This document shows positions 24,501-34,091 of a stretch of DNA of 64,000 nucleotides, piece after piece (position 1 is the stretch's first letter; every line of letters starts with the position of its first letter). The notes below the pieces were generated by a model. It was not told the origin of the DNA, searched no databases, and saw only the letters and a program-made list of their open reading frames with translations. This DNA is from Phoenix dactylifera (taxonomy: Eukaryota > Streptophyta > Magnoliopsida > Arecales > Arecaceae): NCBI RefSeq assembly GCF_009389715.1, contig NC_052399.1:15627646-15691645 (forward strand). Direction: 5' to 3'. Both the position numbers and the translations under genes were made by a program.

Positions 24501-27500
24501 TAAATACTCACATTTGTAATCGTTTTTAGCAGAGGAATTAATTATCCATTTCTCAAGTTTCTGTTTTCATAGGAGTGGAACTCTTAAGAAAGTTCATATT
24601 CATTCCAACAAAGTGGTATCAGAGCCCGGATTTTCATCTACAATGGAGAAGCTGTCGACATCAAACTCATTAAATACTCTCTATCCAATTTTCAATGGAG
24701 AAAACTATGAGTTCTGGCGTATTAAGATGAGAACTCTTTTGTTGGCAGAGGGTGTGTGGAATGCCGTGGAGGTTAAATTCCAAGAACCAGAACAAGGAGT
24801 GCAACTCACAGAAGAAGCAAAGAAGCAAATAGACAAGAGTAGAATGGTAGATGCTCGGGCATTGGCTCGTATTCAAGCAGGAATTTCTCCCACAATTTTT
24901 CCACGAATTATGTATGCATCTACAGCAAAGGAAGCCTGGGATCGTCTTTGCCTTGAATACCAAGGAGATGAGAGACAATCTGCACTTAGATTACAAAATT
25001 TGCGCAGAGAGTTTGAAATGCTACAGATGAAAGAAACAGAATCTATGTCCGAATTCTTTTCTCGGGCATTTGAGCTCATAAATCAAATTAAGGCCGCAGG
25101 AGATAATATTACTGAACAACGTATTGTGGAGAAGATCCTAGTAAGTCTTCCTCCAAATTATGATGATTCAGTAATCTTGATCGAAGAGACTAAAGACCTG
25201 TCAACTCTCACAGTTCAACAACTCATGTATTCTTTGCATATGCATGAGCAAAGAAAACTTAGAAGAGAAAGCAGATCAGTAGAAAGTGTGTTCTCGTCAA
25301 GAATACAAAACAAAGGGAAGAAGCCAGAATCTTCATGGAAAAAGAACTCCGCAAAACAAGATAGAAGTGCTCCGGCATCAGAAGGCAAGCAGATGACTTG
25401 TAAAATTTGTAGAAGAAGCAATCATAAAACTGAGGATTGTTGGTACAAGGGTAAACCCCAGTGTCGGTTTTGCCAAAAATTTGGTCACATAGAACATGAC
25501 TGCAGAAAAAAGAGAGGAGAAGGACAACAGGCCAAGATGACAGAAGCAGAGGAAGAAAACTTTCTCTTTGTTGCCGCCATGACAGCCAAAGTAGAAACTA
25601 CAGGACAATGGCAATTAGACAGTGCCTGTAGTAATCATATGAGTGGTAAAAGAAGTCTGTTTGTGGAGCTCGACGAATCCATCAAGCCAAAAATACAAAT
25701 TGGAGATGGGACTTTCTTAACAGCAAATGGGAAAGGCACAATCAAAATTCAAACCAAGCAAGGAAGCAAGCATATCAGAGAAGTCTTATATGTTCCTAAT
25801 TTGGCAGCAGACTTGCTTAGTGTGGGACAACTCATGCAAAATGGATATTCTCTTTCTTTTGCCCAAGATAAGTGCTTGATATATGACAAGCATCAAAGAT
25901 TGCTGGTTTCTGTTCAAATGACAGAAAAGAGATGTTTTCCTTTCCAAGTAACAAACAACTCTGGATTAGTAGCAACTGAAAATGAATCCGAGCTATGGCA
26001 TAGAAGATTTGGCCATCTAAATTACAAATCTTTAAAGCTTTTGAAGGAGAAAAATTTTGTGCAAGGACTTCCTTATATTGATGACCTGAAGGAAGTTTGT
26101 GAGAGCTGTGTTATGGGCAAGCATTCAAGAGCATCTTTTCCTGACAAAGCAAAATGGCGTGCAAAAGCTCCTCTTCAATTAGTTCATACTGACATTTGTG
26201 GCAAGATGTCAGTCCCTTCCCTTGGAGGTCATTTCTATTTCTTAACCTTTATTGACGATTTTTCTCGAAAATGCTGGGTTTATTTACTTAAGGAGAAGTC
26301 AAAAGCTTTCCAAAAGTTTATGATCTTTAAAGCAGCAGTTGAAGCAGAAAGTGGATATAAAATTCAGACTCTAAGATCGGATCGAGGAGGCGAGTTTACA
26401 TCAACAGAATTTAATGAATTCTGTCAAAAAGAAGGCATAAGGCGGCAACTGACAACTGCTTATTCACCACAGCAGAACGGTATAGCAGAGAGAAGAAATA
26501 GAACCATTGTTGAAATGGCTTCCTCCATGCTTAATCAAGCTAAATTACCAAAGCTTTACTGGGGGGAGGCGGTCAACACTGCAGTTTACATTCTAAATCG
26601 ATGTCCAACGAAGGCTATATATGACAGAACACCTTTGGAGGCTTGGAGCAAACAGAAACCAAGTGTGGAGCACTTAAAGGTATTCGGATGTGTTGCTTTT
26701 GTGCAGGTTCCAAAAGAGAAGAGAACCAAGTTAGATCCAAAAAGTAAGAAGATGATGTTTGTTGGTTATTCAGTTGAGTCTAAGGCCTATCGTCTGATTG
26801 ATCCTGAAAACAAAAAGGTTGTGGTAAGCCGAGATGTGATCTTTGATGAAGATCACTTCTGGAGTAATAACACAGCAAGGCCATCAACAGAGTATATGCC
26901 ACAAATTTTTGAAGAGCAGGAGGGCGATGATATTTATACAAGGTCACCTACTGAAACTCCTGCAGGAACCCCTGTTAGAGCAGACTTATCAGCGGGTTCT
27001 CCTAGCTCATCTACAAGGGACTCAAGCTCAAAATCTCCTCCTAGAAAGTTCAGATCACTACATGAAATTTATGAGCAATGTCAAATGATGTTGATTGAAC
27101 CTGCCACATTTGAAGAAGCCGTGAAGGAGCAAGTTTGGCAGCATGCCATGGAAGAAGAGATCAATATGATCAACAAAAATCAAACTTGGATTTTGGTTGA
27201 TAAACCAAAAGATCGAGCAGTGATCCGTGTCAAATGGATTTATAAGCTTAAATTAAATCCAGATGGCACTATTCAGAGACATAAAGCCAGATTGGTTGCT
27301 CGGGGTTTTACACAAAAGGCTGGAGTTGATTACACTGACACTTTTGCTCCAGTTGTTCGTTTGGAAACAGTGAGACTTATATTGGCTTCAGCAGTTCAAA
27401 GAAATTGGCAAGTTCACCAAATGGATGTGAAATCAGCCTTTTTGAATGGAGAGATAAAAGAAGAGGTCTACATACAACAACCCCCCGGATTTGAAGTTCC

Positions 27501-30500
27501 TGGAGAAGAAAAGAAAGTCTGTAAATTAAGTAAGGCATTGTACGGTCTAAAACAGGCTCCACGAGCCTGGTATTCTGAGTTGGACAGTTACTTCCTCAAG
27601 AACAAGTTCAGAAGAAGTGAGAATGAACCAACTTTATATTTGAAAGAGGAAGGTAATTCTATCATATTGGTTGCTGTTTATGTTGATGACCTTATTATTA
27701 CAGGCAACAATGAACAGAAAATTGGAAGATTCAAGGAAGAGATGAACACAAAATATGAGATGACTGATCTTGGACATCTCAAATATTTTCTTGGCATGGA
27801 GATAGATCAGACAGCCGCAGGAATTTTTCTGTCACAAACCAGTTATGCAAGAAAACTTCTCAATAAGTTTCACATGCATGATTGTAAACCAGTGGACATT
27901 CCTTTACCAGTTGGAAAGAAACTGAGTAAATCAGATGGATCTCTACTTGTAGATGCCACACAGTATAGAAGACTTATTGGGAGCCTTCTCTACTTGACTG
28001 CAACAAGACCAGACTTGATGTTTGTTACTAGCTTACTTTCTCGATATATGCAGAATCCAAGGAATATGCATTATGGAGCAGCTAAACAAGTTCTGCGTTA
28101 CTTAAAAGGGACTCTCGAGTTTGGAATTTTCTACAACAACAAGGAGCAGTCTTCTCTCTTCGGTTTCACAGATAGTGATTGGGGGGGAAGCATTGATGAT
28201 TCAAAAAGCACATCAGGACACTTATTCATGCTAAGTTCGGGAGCCTGTTCATGGCTTTCAAAGAAGCAGAGTGTTGTTGCTCAATCCTCTGCAGAAGCTG
28301 AATATATAGCAGCAGCAAAAGCTGCATCACAAGCTATATGGATGAGGAGAATGCTTTCTGATATTGGGTTACCACAAACTGAAGCTACTGTTCTTCATTG
28401 TGATAATCGATCAGCAATAGCCATTACTGAGAATCCAGTTCATCATGAGCGCACCAAGCATATCAAACTAAAATATCATTTTATTCGTGACGCTGTACAG
28501 AAAGATGAAGTGAAGCTAAAGTACTGCAAGTCAGCAGAACAACTTGCAGATATCTTTACAAAAGCACTACCTCGGGACAGATTTTTTCAGATAAGAGAGA
28601 AGCTCGGAATTATATCCGGCAATCTCATTATGGGGGGAGTGTTAAAAGTTAATGAGATTGAAAATTAAAGCATCGTGACTGTTCAGGAAGTAGTGTACCA
28701 GTTCATGAAGCATTGCAACTCTACATGAAGGGATGCACCTATGATTGAAGCATTGCAACTCTACATGAAGAGATGCACCTATTCATGTCTACATATTTCT
28801 ATAAATACTCACATTTGTAATCGTTTTTAGCAGAGGAATTAATTATCCATTTCTCAAGTTTCTGTTTTCATAGGAGTGGAACTCTTAAGAAAGTTCATAT
28901 TCATTCCAACAACATTAACATTGCTAATGTTGCCATAAAGATTTGGAAACAGAAGCTTCAAGGTAGAGTTCCCCGGCCATTCATCTTCCTAGAAATGCAC
29001 GTTGGCGCCGCTACCTAATTTGAAGCTGACACAGTTCCAAATTGCATGCAGGTTCTTACTAATGTCTTTCCATATCTGCGATAAACCAATAAGGCGGCGC
29101 CAATTTCTCTCTTCCAATTTCTTCCTCGAATAATAAAACAACGAATGCACAGATTGTCTCCACAACTTGTCATCATTGCAAAGGTTATTTTTAAGCCCAT
29201 TTAGATGGCATGGCTGTATTGAAGTCTTCTAGCTAGGTTAACGATCCTCAAGCCTCCTTTTCACTTTGCCTTTCAGATATTTTGCACGTTTACAAGATTG
29301 CTGAATCCGCTGACCTGTTGCTTACCCTTCCAAAAGAAATGCCCTTCTCCTCATGTCTAATCTTCTAATCACCCATTTCGATAGACTGTAATTAACATGT
29401 AATAAGATGGAAGAGTGGATAAGACACGATTTGCCTCTCCATGCATGATGCTAATCTACCATCAAACCTTCTCTAACATTGCAAGAGTCGAGCACTTTTG
29501 GGCAGTTTCTTGTCACTACTGGTATTCCTAGGTATCTAAAATGAAAACTTATCATCGACCTTCTCTAAATCGACCTCGTACTTGCTTGGTAAAACTGATC
29601 GTTATGAATTACAATATTTCCTTTTAAAACATCAATTTGGCACCATGAATTAATCGACTATTGTGATCAATTTATCAGAGGAAAACTATGAAGTTTACAT
29701 TGTTAGCTCTTAATGAGGGAAGAAAATAACCCATGCATGATACCCATTTGGTACGCTTCAGTGCAACATATGAAATTTATGGATAACAACCATAGGCTCA
29801 CCATGAGATAACTGATGCTCTAAAGTTCGGGTCTCTTCCTCCCATGATTCCCATCTCTTCATCTGAGCAAAGGATGAGCTGTTAGTTATCGCGATCTTGT
29901 ATAACAAGTAAAATTAGTAAATGCTGGTTACACCCAACCCGGGGCAGAATATATAATTCCTTCCAGTTTCCATAAACAAATGTCAATATGAGCCAAACCA
30001 TACTAAGTCTTATTTGAGCAATACCAACTGGCTCATACCATTGTAATTCTTTTCCTACTGAAAATTATTTAATGCGTTCAAATATTTGAAACATATTGGA
30101 GGTTAAGTACAATACTTAAGAGGTCGCAGTAATAACAGAGTTATGATTGTAAACAAAGTATCAACATTACCTTGGCCTCTCCAAGTCCCAAAGTCAGAAG
30201 GCAGCAGAGGACATGGAGCACAGCCATCACAAAGATCAGTACCTGCAGCTGTTGGGTAGCTTCTGCAGACAAAAGAGGAACCTTCCCCTGCCATATGGAC
30301 AGATGTTTAAAATCTCGTTTTCTCAATTTCTTCCCTCTCTTCTCTACTGTTATACTTGGGAAAAAGATTATCGACATATAGTTTGAGATATCACCTCTTT
30401 TTCACAAGAATCCATCTCTTCAACTGGGGCATTTTTGCATGGAAGAAGGGAGTCCCCTAAACTTCTCGGTATGCAGATTTTTGAGATGGGTTGCTTAGCA

Positions 30501-31655
30501 ACCGTCAGCAACAAGGACATGAACCCCAAGTTCCTAAGTTCTGTACTTCAACAAGAGCAAAGATATTCCATTAGTTTCATTTGTGAGATAGAAGCAGAAT
30601 CTCATATCATGAGCAAGTTCGATACATTGCGCTCTTTCTAACACCAACCTGCCTTTATCTGATAGATAGCCTGGTTAAGAGTCTTTCTCTTTCTTCTTCT
30701 GACGAACTGATCATGCACCAAAATCAAAGTTATACATAGAGCTCAACAGCATCTCCATCTGTGAAATCTTTTTGGCATGTCCATAGACAAAAGAAATCTA
30801 CATGCAGCACGGATTTCTGCTTAAATCTGATGCATAGCCTAGTGTATGAGTGTGGATTTTGTGGCTCTTGCAGTCAACGATATACGTGCACAGTGTATTC
30901 TTGCTCACGTGCAAACAACAATTAATTATTGCTGCTCTACAAGTCACAGCCCTCCACTCATGTGAGATCCATACAAAGGTCAGAGGATGATGAAATTCCA
31001 CCATATGCTTGGTGAGGGCCACACCTTATATTAAATCCGATGAATGATTATGATCAACAAACAGCAATTTTTATTGGTTAGTGCTTGATAAAGAAGCATC
31101 TTTTTCCGGTGCATTGCCTTCTAAGAAATCAAGAAAATCAAACCCCTCATTTGACTTCAATTTCAATGTTTCACTAAAGTTTTAGTCCCAAGTCGATTTC
31201 ACACCCACTTGTGTCTTGTTTTGGACACACTTATGTGTGTTCATACACATGTTTTCTTGGAGAAGCCTACAAGATGACCCATCCGAAGGAATTACCTGAT
31301 TCGACTTTAAAACCTCCTTAACAATATTCTTTCTAAAAGAAAAAAGAAAAAAGCACTCGAAAACCTCCTTCAAGTGGACAACGGGTGTGATTACTAGGCT
31401 TCATTCAAAATATGCACAAGAGCATGGATTCGTGTGTGCGTGTGTGGCGCGAGAGCATGCACGCACACATACACACCCCCCCACCCCTGCACCCACACAC
31501 ACACACACACACACAGAGACAGAGAGAGAGAGAGAGCATACCGAGGTTAGTAGATGGAGGGCATGTTCTATAAGGAGGGCTATGAAGATCAAAACGGAGC
31601 AAACGCCAGCGACAGCCCAAGTCGGAGTGGATTCAAGAGAAGCTTCAAGCGCCAT
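21520..31655 (-). CDS. MLO-like seven-transmembrane protein, copy 2 (14 exons)
   Basis: A tandem paralogue of the gene at 2722-6671 with the same exon plan. Exons: 31655-31542, 30706-30649, 30540-30395, 30287-30171, 29862-29802, 23907-23819, 23722-23648, 23528-23440, 23360-23311, 23234-23194, 23109-22936, 22187-22152, 22079-21951, 21840-21520. All phases fit, giving about 499 aa. Landmarks: TPTWAVAGVCSVLIFIALL, DPRRFKLARQTSFGKRHL, DWVWAYVILIIFF, GFYNHYWLPLIPLV, GTKLEVIITRM, LFWFGKPQLLLH, PLYALVTQMGSSMRKTIF, and a calmodulin-binding Trp in LRNWHELAKK. The tail is about 90 residues shorter than copy 1 but shares the end FKYPSGRRELLEIQ and DGEISFRMWRK. Intron 5 is 5.9 kb because it holds a LINE relic and an intact copia element. 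All junctions look canonical, so the gene is probably still expressible. Confidence 0.9.
24130..24354 (-). pseudogene. LINE relic, 3' part (zf-RVT region)
   Basis: The minus-strand frame continues the LINE fragment from beyond the copia insertion: VTVASK, stop, RWRDHKWQLHIVRP, stop, QQMEEKEFNELRAYW. The W-x3-tryptophan-rich spacing fits the zf-RVT region of plant LINEs. Two stops and a drifting end show it is dead. Confidence 0.55.
24355..24359. repeat. Copia target site duplication ACATT, left
   Basis: Identical to 28912-28916. The pair flanks the copia element exactly. Confidence 0.9.
24360..24610 (+). repeat. Copia 5' LTR (251 bp)
   Basis: TGTTAAAAG...CCAACA borders, with a TATAAATA box at 24499-24506. 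An internal 38-bp tandem duplication carries GAAGCATTGCAACTCTACAT twice (about 24411 and 24449). It lacks 21 bp present in the 3' LTR just after GAAAATTAA. Short AAG repeats at the edges suggest a slippage or microhomology deletion. Confidence 0.92.
24499..24506 (+). promoter_or_regulatory. Copia LTR TATA box
   Basis: TATAAATA in the middle of the LTR. The same box is at 28800-28807 in the 3' LTR, where it could direct plus-strand transcription into the rest of the MLO intron. Confidence 0.65.
24614..24625 (+). promoter_or_regulatory. Copia primer-binding site
   Basis: TGGTATCAGAGC, 3 bp after the 5' LTR; complementary to initiator tRNA-Met. Confidence 0.9.
24643..28668 (+). CDS. Copia gag-pol polyprotein
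   Basis: A 1,341-aa single polyprotein. The start is the ATG at 24643 (MEKLSTSNS), because the codons upstream belong to the primer-binding site. Order: UBN2-type gag (about 20-230), two CCHC zinc knuckles (about 253-300), protease with DSACS (Asp326), gag-pre-integrase with WHRRFGHL, DDE integrase (Asp near 516, RSDRGGEF near 578, AERR near 615), reverse transcriptase with YVDD (about 1012), and RNase H starting near TDSDWGG (1176). All catalytic motifs look intact. The reading frame runs through the polypurine tract and stops 29 bp inside the 3' LTR, so the C-terminus is LTR-encoded. It should make particles, DNA copy and integrase for its own transposition. Confidence 0.95.
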   Translation: MEKLSTSNSLNTLYPIFNGENYEFWRIKMRTLLLAEGVWNAVEVKFQEPEQGVQLTEEAKKQIDKSRMVDARALARIQAGISPTIFPRIMYASTAKEAWDRLCLEYQGDERQSALRLQNLRREFEMLQMKETESMSEFFSRAFELINQIKAAGDNITEQRIVEKILVSLPPNYDDSVILIEETKDLSTLTVQQLMYSLHMHEQRKLRRESRSVESVFSSRIQNKGKKPESSWKKNSAKQDRSAPASEGKQMTCKICRRSNHKTEDCWYKGKPQCRFCQKFGHIEHDCRKKRGEGQQAKMTEAEEENFLFVAAMTAKVETTGQWQLDSACSNHMSGKRSLFVELDESIKPKIQIGDGTFLTANGKGTIKIQTKQGSKHIREVLYVPNLAADLLSVGQLMQNGYSLSFAQDKCLIYDKHQRLLVSVQMTEKRCFPFQVTNNSGLVATENESELWHRRFGHLNYKSLKLLKEKNFVQGLPYIDDLKEVCESCVMGKHSRASFPDKAKWRAKAPLQLVHTDICGKMSVPSLGGHFYFLTFIDDFSRKCWVYLLKEKSKAFQKFMIFKAAVEAESGYKIQTLRSDRGGEFTSTEFNEFCQKEGIRRQLTTAYSPQQNGIAERRNRTIVEMASSMLNQAKLPKLYWGEAVNTAVYILNRCPTKAIYDRTPLEAWSKQKPSVEHLKVFGCVAFVQVPKEKRTKLDPKSKKMMFVGYSVESKAYRLIDPENKKVVVSRDVIFDEDHFWSNNTARPSTEYMPQIFEEQEGDDIYTRSPTETPAGTPVRADLSAGSPSSSTRDSSSKSPPRKFRSLHEIYEQCQMMLIEPATFEEAVKEQVWQHAMEEEINMINKNQTWILVDKPKDRAVIRVKWIYKLKLNPDGTIQRHKARLVARGFTQKAGVDYTDTFAPVVRLETVRLILASAVQRNWQVHQMDVKSAFLNGEIKEEVYIQQPPGFEVPGEEKKVCKLSKALYGLKQAPRAWYSELDSYFLKNKFRRSENEPTLYLKEEGNSIILVAVYVDDLIITGNNEQKIGRFKEEMNTKYEMTDLGHLKYFLGMEIDQTAAGIFLSQTSYARKLLNKFHMHDCKPVDIPLPVGKKLSKSDGSLLVDATQYRRLIGSLLYLTATRPDLMFVTSLLSRYMQNPRNMHYGAAKQVLRYLKGTLEFGIFYNNKEQSSLFGFTDSDWGGSIDDSKSTSGHLFMLSSGACSWLSKKQSVVAQSSAEAEYIAAAKAASQAIWMRRMLSDIGLPQTEATVLHCDNRSAIAITENPVHHERTKHIKLKYHFIRDAVQKDEVKLKYCKSAEQLADIFTKALPRDRFFQIREKLGIISGNLIMGGVLKVNEIEN
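28632..28639 (+). promoter_or_regulatory. Copia polypurine tract
   Basis: GGGGGGAG directly before the 3' LTR, inside the polyprotein frame (codons Met-Gly-Gly-Val). Confidence 0.85.
28640..28911 (+). repeat. Copia 3' LTR (272 bp)
   Basis: Matches the 5' LTR over its full length apart from an extra 21 bp near position 30. It ends CCAACA and is followed by the ACATT duplication. Confidence 0.92.
28912..28916. repeat. Copia target site duplication ACATT, right
   Basis: Exact match to 24355-24359. Confidence 0.9.
28917..29600 (-). pseudogene. LINE relic, 5' part (end of RT and zf-RVT region)
   Basis: Minus-strand translation in shifting frames gives pieces typical of plant LINE ORF2: FRYLGIPVVTRN, SKWVIRRLDMRRRAFL, KGGLRIVNLARRLQYSHAI, LGSGANVHF, EDEWPG, FPNLYGNISNVN. 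Stops and frame changes show an old copy. If the copia is removed with one target duplication, the frame continues directly into the piece at 24130-24354. Confidence 0.65.
31491..31537. repeat. (CA)n / (GA)n microsatellite at the start of MLO copy 2 intron 1
   Basis: A CA run followed by a GA run starts only a few bases past the exon 1 donor site, within the first 60 bp of the intron. Confidence 0.85.
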
Positions 31656-31712
31656 CACGTCTCTACATGGGATATTGGAGCCGGATAGTTGTCATTGGTA
31701 GTGTTATGGGGA

Positions 31713-31720
31713 TATTTATA
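31713..31720 (-). promoter_or_regulatory. Putative TATA box of MLO copy 2
   Basis: The minus strand reads TATAAATA about 58 bp before the ATG at 31655, a good core-promoter position for a short 5' leader. Confidence 0.5.
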
Positions 31721-34053
31721 CGAGATGTGAGCTCCATGGCGTGCATTGATCCAAAAAAATTTCAGGTTGGCGGGCGTCGCCATCTTTAAAAAATTAAAAA
31801 ATACGCAGGGAAAGTGCCGAGAAGAGTTCGACTTCATCTATTGGTGTTCTTTTTTTTCTTTTTTTGTTGGTTTGAAACAAAACGATCCACAGGTGCAAAC
31901 AAAAGGAGGGAGGACTTCACTTTTCTGATGGCTCTGTCCAATGGATTTGGTCTGTGCTTACGATGGGTTATGCCATCATCCTATATATCTACCTTTTTTT
32001 AAAAAAAAAAAAGATCTCACACCGTCTGACTTTGATAATTGCAGGCTTACACTGAGATTTGCCAACGTTGTATTCGTTTTTCCTGTGCAATATCATGCAA
32101 TTCAAGTTTGTGCTGAAGAGATATTCAAATATCGTGTGCTACCTGTTTCCAACAACCCAATAAATATCAGGCAATAATCTTTAAGGCAAATCCTCTAGCA
32201 AGACAGCAGCTCTTCTTGGATAAATAAATAATAATATCTGGTCATTTTTCTAATCTGCAATTACCTATAAATTATATCCATGGCTTCTTTTACCCAGATA
32301 TTTATTTTTATTCTACGTTACCAATTCATTGACGTACGTGGGGGATGTATTCAGTCCATGCAGCCCATTCTGACCAATTCTGGACTTGAAGAACCGATGG
32401 AAAAGTTCAGTTTCTCCCTTCACCTCGTGTTCAATTGCCAGCTTTATCTTATCTTACCACATGTGGTTGATACTTTTGTTTATTTTACGGATTGAGCATT
32501 TAATGGTAGGCTGCTCATAAACATGGGTAGGTGATGCAAATGGGCCGGGCTGGAATGTGAGAGGTGAAAAAGGCCACTATCTTGAGGGCCGGGCTGATAG
32601 TGCTCACGAGGCACCCAGCCAACAACCCCTTGCAACCCAATAGAAAGTCAAACATATACGATGCACGCTGAATTAAAAAAAAATGAATCAGAAACAATTT
32701 CTTAATAGTTTAAAGTGCATATTAGTTTAATCCGCACAGAATGTTGTGATGCATCTATATCATCCATCCATGTGCGTAAAACCCAATCCTAAACCCTAAA
32801 GCCCGATGCTTTGTCAACTTGACTCGACCCAATTTTGGCTTAGACTTCAATCGGGTCGGAATAACCTCAACCCTACGCTGAATTGAGCTGCACCAAGAAA
32901 GGCGAATATAAAGATCAAGTTGGGTTAGGATTGACTTTCTAGAGAAATATAAGCACCCTCCAAGTTAAAAAGCCTCTATCATAAGCTTCCACCAATCCAC
33001 TGCATCTCCTCCTTTGATGATTTCTGGCCTGCCACTGCATGTGGTCAGGCGAGAGATGCTCATTTGGCTTCAACGTGAGGCCACTGCAAAAGAAGTAAGC
33101 GGGTTCGTCCAATTCCTGACAGCCATCCCACTACCCGATGTTTCATATAATACCATCCTCCCACGTTCTTCTTCCGACAAAATTCTTTGGAATTCTAGCT
33201 GTTCTATTTATCAAAGTTCCCGTTGCTTCTGCTAAAAAAATATAGATTCTTAAATCGAAACGAAGCACGGTCCAGCTGGATCCTTTCGAGAGCTCTTTAA
33301 GTTTCAATTTGCGTCTCGTCCGTCACGTTGACGGTTGACCAACCGCTGCTAATATTATTAAAAATATAGCGATCATATGGTGGGCTTTTCCGCATAGTGC
33401 CAGTTTGGGAACATATTTTTATATATTTATTCTTTGATTTAAAAACTAAAGAAGGAAATATACGAGATTAAATAAATGAGTTTACCAAAACTGTCGTTTA
33501 TAAAATTTTCATACTTTTGATTTTCTTATATATTTTTTTTGCTAAACATTTTCTTATATATTTTTAAAAAGAGAAAAGTAAGAACAAAGATTAGTAATAA
33601 TCAATGACACCTGCCTTATAAAATAAAATAAAAAAAATGTCTAAGAACCATAATGTTACGACTGAGCTTGTAATCCATGAAAAAGATTTTATGCGTACCC
33701 TTGGAATTACATATTTACCACTCCAAAATTACTATTTGCATATACATTTTTAATTCATCCTATTTTTGTAGCAACACATATTTTGATAAATTTTTGGCTG
33801 ATGGTGTTAAGAAGTACTCATTTTAGAGGTAAAGTAACTCTATTATCTTTCTGCATTAATACTCTTACAAAATTATACAAAAATAACTACTTATAATACA
33901 AATTAAATGTTAATTGTTTTCAAGGTATTAATGCAAAAGGTTAATAGTGTTATTTTACATTTATAATGGATACCTTTTAACAACATAAGCGAAAAAACTA
34001 ACAAAATGAGTTTTGCTGTAAGTAGATGATGAATTTATTTCTGCAAATAATAA

Positions 34054-34091
<38 letters not shown>

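Larger units (their letters stand above)
24360..28911 (+). mobile_element. Intact Ty1/copia retrotransposon (Tork/Tnt1-like) in MLO intron 5
   Basis: 5' LTR 24360-24610, primer-binding site 24614-24625, single gag-pol ORF, polypurine tract 28632-28639, 3' LTR 28640-28911, target duplication ACATT. The two LTRs appear identical by eye except for one 21-bp gap, and the ORF has no stop or frameshift. That points to a very recent insertion. It lies antisense to its host MLO gene and inside an older LINE relic. The Tork/Tnt1 assignment rests on the single-ORF plan and motif style. Confidence 0.93.

Noticed and set aside
24613..24642. Copia polyprotein starting 10 codons upstream at GTG
   Set aside because: Those codons are the primer-binding site; the first ATG is at 24643.
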